From NCBI GenBank assembly GCA_903919975.1, contig CAIXKE010000014.1, positions 62,001 through 126,000 of the forward strand: DNA of 64,000 nucleotides, read 5' to 3'. Positions 61,585-64,000 of this stretch are shown in pieces. Below the pieces are notes generated by a model. It made no database searches and was not told the DNA's origin. It saw only the letters and a list, made by a program, of their open reading frames with translations. Both the position numbers and the translations under genes were made by a program. This DNA is from Akkermansiaceae bacterium (GTDB lineage: Bacteria; Verrucomicrobiota; Verrucomicrobiia; Verrucomicrobiales; Akkermansiaceae). Positions within the stretch are counted from its first letter, which is position 1; each line of letters begins with the position of its first letter.

Positions 61585-62548
61585 GTGGTGGCAGGTTTTT
61601 AATGGCTTGGTCGAAGTCGGATTCGAGCGTTCGATCTTTCTCTTGGCGGTATGCCACGAATTCCTCTTCTGCATGTTCTTTGGCGAGATCGGCGGAGACT
61701 TTGCCTGCGTTTTTCAGCACTTCGCGATCGTTGAGGGTCAGAAATCCTTCCAGCTTCGTAATCCAGTCCTGCATGGTCATCGGCACACGGCGCTCTGCCT
61801 GGGATTGGGCGAAGATGAGATATTGCTCCACGAGGTTGTTTAGGGCGCGGAGCTCGTTCTCGTTCAGATAGTTTTTGGCAATGGCCACGTCCGACTTGCG
61901 GATGCGGGCACCCTCCCAGTTTGTCAGCCCCATGTTTGGCAGAGTGCGGTCGGCACGTGAGAGGATGACCTCGGCGGCGGTTTGGCCGTGGATGGCGAAG
62001 TGGACTTTGTTTTGGACAGTGGCGTAAAAGCTCTGGGTCAGCGGCGCATCTTTGTCGTAATCAATGCTGGTGGCGTAGATGTCGGTGATTTTCTGATAAA
62101 AGCGCCGCTCACTGGTGCGGATGTCCTGAATGCGGCGGGTCAGTTCCTCGAAGTAATCGTTGCCTTCCTGCGGATTTTTCAAGCGATCGTCATCGAGCAC
62201 GAAGCCCTTGGTGATGTATTCCTTGAGCTTGTCCGCCGCCCACTGGCGGAAGCGCACTGCCATGGGGCTACGCACGCGGAAGCCGAGAGCTAGCACCATG
62301 TCCAGATTGTAATGGGAAACCTCATAGGTCTTGCCGTCAGTGGCAGTTGTTCGGAATAACCGAACAACTGAAATTTCCTCCAGTTCCCCGTCCTCAAGGA
62401 TGTGCTTGATGTGCTCGCTGATGGTCCCCTTGGCCTTGCCGAAGAGTTCGGTGAGCTGCTTTTGGTTGAGCCATAGGGTCTCATTCTCCAGCCGCACGTC
62501 CAACTTCGTGCGCCCGTCTTCGCTTTGGTAAAGAAGGATCTGGCTCAT
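61577..62548 (-). CDS. RhuM-family protein
   Basis: RhuM proteins are DNA-binding-like proteins of unknown function often found in restriction-modification and defence islands; one is named for Salmonella virulence. 323 residues; start MSQILLYQSEDGRTKLDV. Family motifs are LWLNQKQLTELFGKAKGTISEHIKHILEDGEL (a helix-turn-helix, read in pieces), EVSHYNLDMVLALGFRVRSP and RRIQDIRTSERRFYQKITDIY. It is preceded by a 43-codon ORF and followed with overlap by the DUF2971-like gene. Confidence 0.9.
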   Translation of the reverse strand: MSQILLYQSEDGRTKLDVRLENETLWLNQKQLTELFGKAKGTISEHIKHILEDGELEEISVVRLFRTTATDGKTYEVSHYNLDMVLALGFRVRSPMAVRFRQWAADKLKEYITKGFVLDDDRLKNPQEGNDYFEELTRRIQDIRTSERRFYQKITDIYATSIDYDKDAPLTQSFYATVQNKVHFAIHGQTAAEVILSRADRTLPNMGLTNWEGARIRKSDVAIAKNYLNENELRALNNLVEQYLIFAQSQAERRVPMTMQDWITKLEGFLTLNDREVLKNAGKVSADLAKEHAEEEFVAYRQEKDRTLESDFDQAIKNLPPHD

Positions 62549-62549
62549 G

Positions 62550-62681
62550 CTACGCGCTTGGGGTTTGGAACGCTCCTGGCCAGCCGCCATGGGTTTCGAT
62601 CACTTCGTCGATCTCGGCCATCAGGCGGATGGTTTCGCTGAGGAAAATGAGGATCTTGTGGTAGTGGGCGATGTCAGACAT
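62550..62681 (-). CDS. 43-codon ORF upstream of rhuM
   Basis: Reads MSDIAHYHKILIFLSETIRL, then MAEIDEVIETHGGWPGAF and QTPSA before TAG. The stop lies one base before the rhuM ATG, so the two would be coupled. Its second half is repeated as the first ~20 residues of the DUF2971-like gene on the other side of rhuM. It may be a small protein or the end of a lost larger gene; the helical pattern is compatible with a coiled coil. Confidence 0.5.
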   Translation of the reverse strand: MSDIAHYHKILIFLSETIRLMAEIDEVIETHGGWPGAFQTPSA

Positions 62682-62730
62682 AGTCGTATTCTTGCAGCTG
62701 AAATTTAAAGTGTCAGACAAATAAATAGTT

Positions 62731-63894
62731 CTAGTCTTTTAGGGTGGTAAGCAGGGTTGTCAGAACAAATGCCGCCGCCGGGGTGACGATGTCATCTGCG
62801 GCGAATGTGACGGATGGCCAGTTGCGGGTGCGATTCGTTTCACCTGTCAGTTCGGCTCGGCTTCCGATGGCGTTCGCGCCCAGCCCTAGCAGTATTGCCG
62901 AGGTGTCGAGCCCGATAAGTGTGTCGATTTCTGCCAGTGGCACAATCCGCTTGGCTGCTCGCTCGCCGTTTTCCCGAACCGCGATCCGCAAGTCCATGGT
63001 GAGTTGACCATCACTCAGGCGGCGGATACCGATGCGCAGACGGCGCACGATGTCGTCCCAGACTCCCGGGGAGCTGAGACGCGATTCGCAGAAGACTTGG
63101 CCGAACTCGCCTTCGCCATCTTCATCCATGAGAACCACGTGGATCAGGAATTCATGACCATCGGGCCCGGTGGCGGTCCAGGGTATTGCTGTGGCTGCCA
63201 CCGAACGGCCATCAAAGCTGGCGATCTCGGTAGCCATGGATTCACCCGGGCCGATGAGTTGAAAGCTCCCTACGGCGAATCTTTTTTGGGTTCTGGTAGC
63301 CGGCTGCGCCTTGGCTTCTTTTTTCGGAGCGGGGATATGCGAGGCAGCGATCTTTTCGGAAGCCACTTGGACCGGCTCCTCCTTCTTCGCAGGCTCTTGA
63401 ACAACCTCCGGCTGGGCCGACAATGGCGCGGCCATTACAGAAGCCATCTGGATCAGCGTCGCCTGTTTGCTTTCCCTCACGGCGTCGATGGCCGACTGAT
63501 TTGCACCGATCGCCATCAGAAACCGCTCAATCGTGTCGAGGTGCCGATACCCGTCAGTGATGGGTATTTCAGTGCCCTCGCTGGCATGGTGGGCCATCGA
63601 GTGGCGCAGGTCAGAGACCTCCTTGGCATGGGTGCGGACTTCATTGGGTAACTTCGCCGTGTGGGAAAGCTCCGCCCAATTCCGATCAAAAACCCGCAGC
63701 AGAGCGGCTAGGTCAAGCCCCCCTAGACTTTCAATCCCCCGGGTTCGGATTTGCCCCTGTTGGCCGTAGGTGAGTTGGTTGACGACGTGGCTGCTCCACC
63801 AAGACTCGCCGCCGATGCTTGGAAGTTGAGCGGTGAGGAAACGACCGAGTTCAGTGGCGGTTCCGCGAAGCTGGCTCTGGAGGATGGTTTGCAT
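62731..63894 (-). CDS. Swt1-like HEPN-domain protein
   Basis: 387 residues. The N-terminal ~115 residues match the Swt1-type HEPN domain found in prokaryotic defence loci (LRGTATELGRFLTAQLPSIG, SWWSSHVVNQLTYGQQG, LRVFDRNWAELSHTAKLP, VSDLRHSMAHHAS; the last contains an RxxxxH-type HEPN motif). A Pro/Lys/Ala-rich linker leads to a C-terminal domain not recognised. HEPN proteins are often RNases or toxins. The gene lies at the edge of a probable defence region with RhuM and DUF2971. Confidence 0.82.
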   Translation of the reverse strand: MQTILQSQLRGTATELGRFLTAQLPSIGGESWWSSHVVNQLTYGQQGQIRTRGIESLGGLDLAALLRVFDRNWAELSHTAKLPNEVRTHAKEVSDLRHSMAHHASEGTEIPITDGYRHLDTIERFLMAIGANQSAIDAVRESKQATLIQMASVMAAPLSAQPEVVQEPAKKEEPVQVASEKIAASHIPAPKKEAKAQPATRTQKRFAVGSFQLIGPGESMATEIASFDGRSVAATAIPWTATGPDGHEFLIHVVLMDEDGEGEFGQVFCESRLSSPGVWDDIVRRLRIGIRRLSDGQLTMDLRIAVRENGERAAKRIVPLAEIDTLIGLDTSAILLGLGANAIGSRAELTGETNRTRNWPSVTFAADDIVTPAAAFVLTTLLTTLKD

Positions 63895-63915
63895 ATTTGT
63901 AAAATCCTTAGCGAT

Positions 63916-64000
63916 TCAGGCGCGGTCATTGGCGATTGTTTCATAATCCTCAACCAAGGCATCGATCACTTCGTGGCTGTAATCTTTGGTTGGCACTGCG
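63916..64000 (-). CDS. C-terminal end of a gene cut by the window
   Basis: The last 27 or so residues (AVPTKDYSHEVIDALVED then YETIANDRA and TGA) of a minus-strand gene whose body lies beyond base 64000. It ends about 20 bp before the Swt1-like gene, so they are probably one operon. The identity cannot be read from the tail. Confidence 0.6.
   Translation of the reverse strand, partial: AVPTKDYSHEVIDALVEDYETIANDRA

Overview
This looks like a chromosomal segment of a Verrucomicrobiota bacterium, probably near Verrucomicrobiaceae/Akkermansiaceae. That placement is inferred from gene content and style: a fusA-led S10/spc operon almost free of Shine-Dalgarno sequences, YXWGXW-repeat and PEGA proteins, and lipoproteins of unknown family. 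It was not tested by alignment. The G+C content is moderately high and most genes are native in style. Accessory segments are an ISL3-type remnant at 15-16 kb, two nonsense- or fragment-type pseudogenes, and what looks like the edge of a defence locus after 60.7 kb.

Layout. 1-14.4 kb: the 3' end of fusA, then rpsJ-rplC-rplD-rplW-rplB-rpsS-[secreted coiled-coil gene]-rplV-rpsC-rplP-rpmC-rpsQ-rplN-rplX-rplE-rpsH-rplF-rplR-rpsE-rplO-secY-adk-map. rpsN and rpmD are absent from their usual places. uS3 and uS5 carry Gly/Arg-rich tails. Several spacers are arrays of 7-bp units, and three of these arrays run exactly up to the next start codon. 14.4-20.4 kb: an RluE-type pseudouridine synthase, the IS remnant, a Dabb protein, a GH5 glycosidase, a Deg-type protease and folK. 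20.4-25.3 kb: a two-component system, an ICMT-like methyltransferase and an LtaS/MdoB-like sulfatase-fold transferase, bracketed by folK and a second, decayed copy of the folK 3' end. 25.5-30.1 kb: a SulP transporter behind a leader that can fold, then a Na,K-ATPase-like P-type pump.

30-45 kb: hisF, type B rpmE, grpE-dnaJ-rsmE, a YXWGXW protein, an unknown secreted protein, a YdjM-like membrane protein, a Phd/VapC-type toxin-antitoxin pair, an alpha/beta hydrolase, ilvD, a broken nucleotidyltransferase gene and its coupled 66-residue partner. 45-46.7 kb: a GlgP-like protein with Thr where the PLP lysine is expected.

47.3-56.6 kb is the most notable region. It holds an eight-heme-motif cytochrome with a lipobox, a large outer-membrane beta-barrel, a monoheme cytochrome, a membrane-anchored seven-heme NapC/NirT-like cytochrome, a lipoprotein with an internally duplicated domain, and a ResB/CcsA System II cytochrome c maturation pair. 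Together these could carry electrons from the quinone pool across both membranes, a porin-cytochrome arrangement like MtrAB/PioAB, with its own heme-attachment machinery. Sixteen heme motifs are visible, two with non-standard spacing.

56.8-64 kb (minus strand): a hypothetical gene, gph, an anti-sigma-like protein, a lipoprotein of six 31-residue repeats, a membrane protein, a PEGA lipoprotein, then DUF2971, RhuM, a 43-codon ORF and a Swt1-like HEPN protein, and the tail of one more gene. No tRNA, rRNA or CRISPR was seen.
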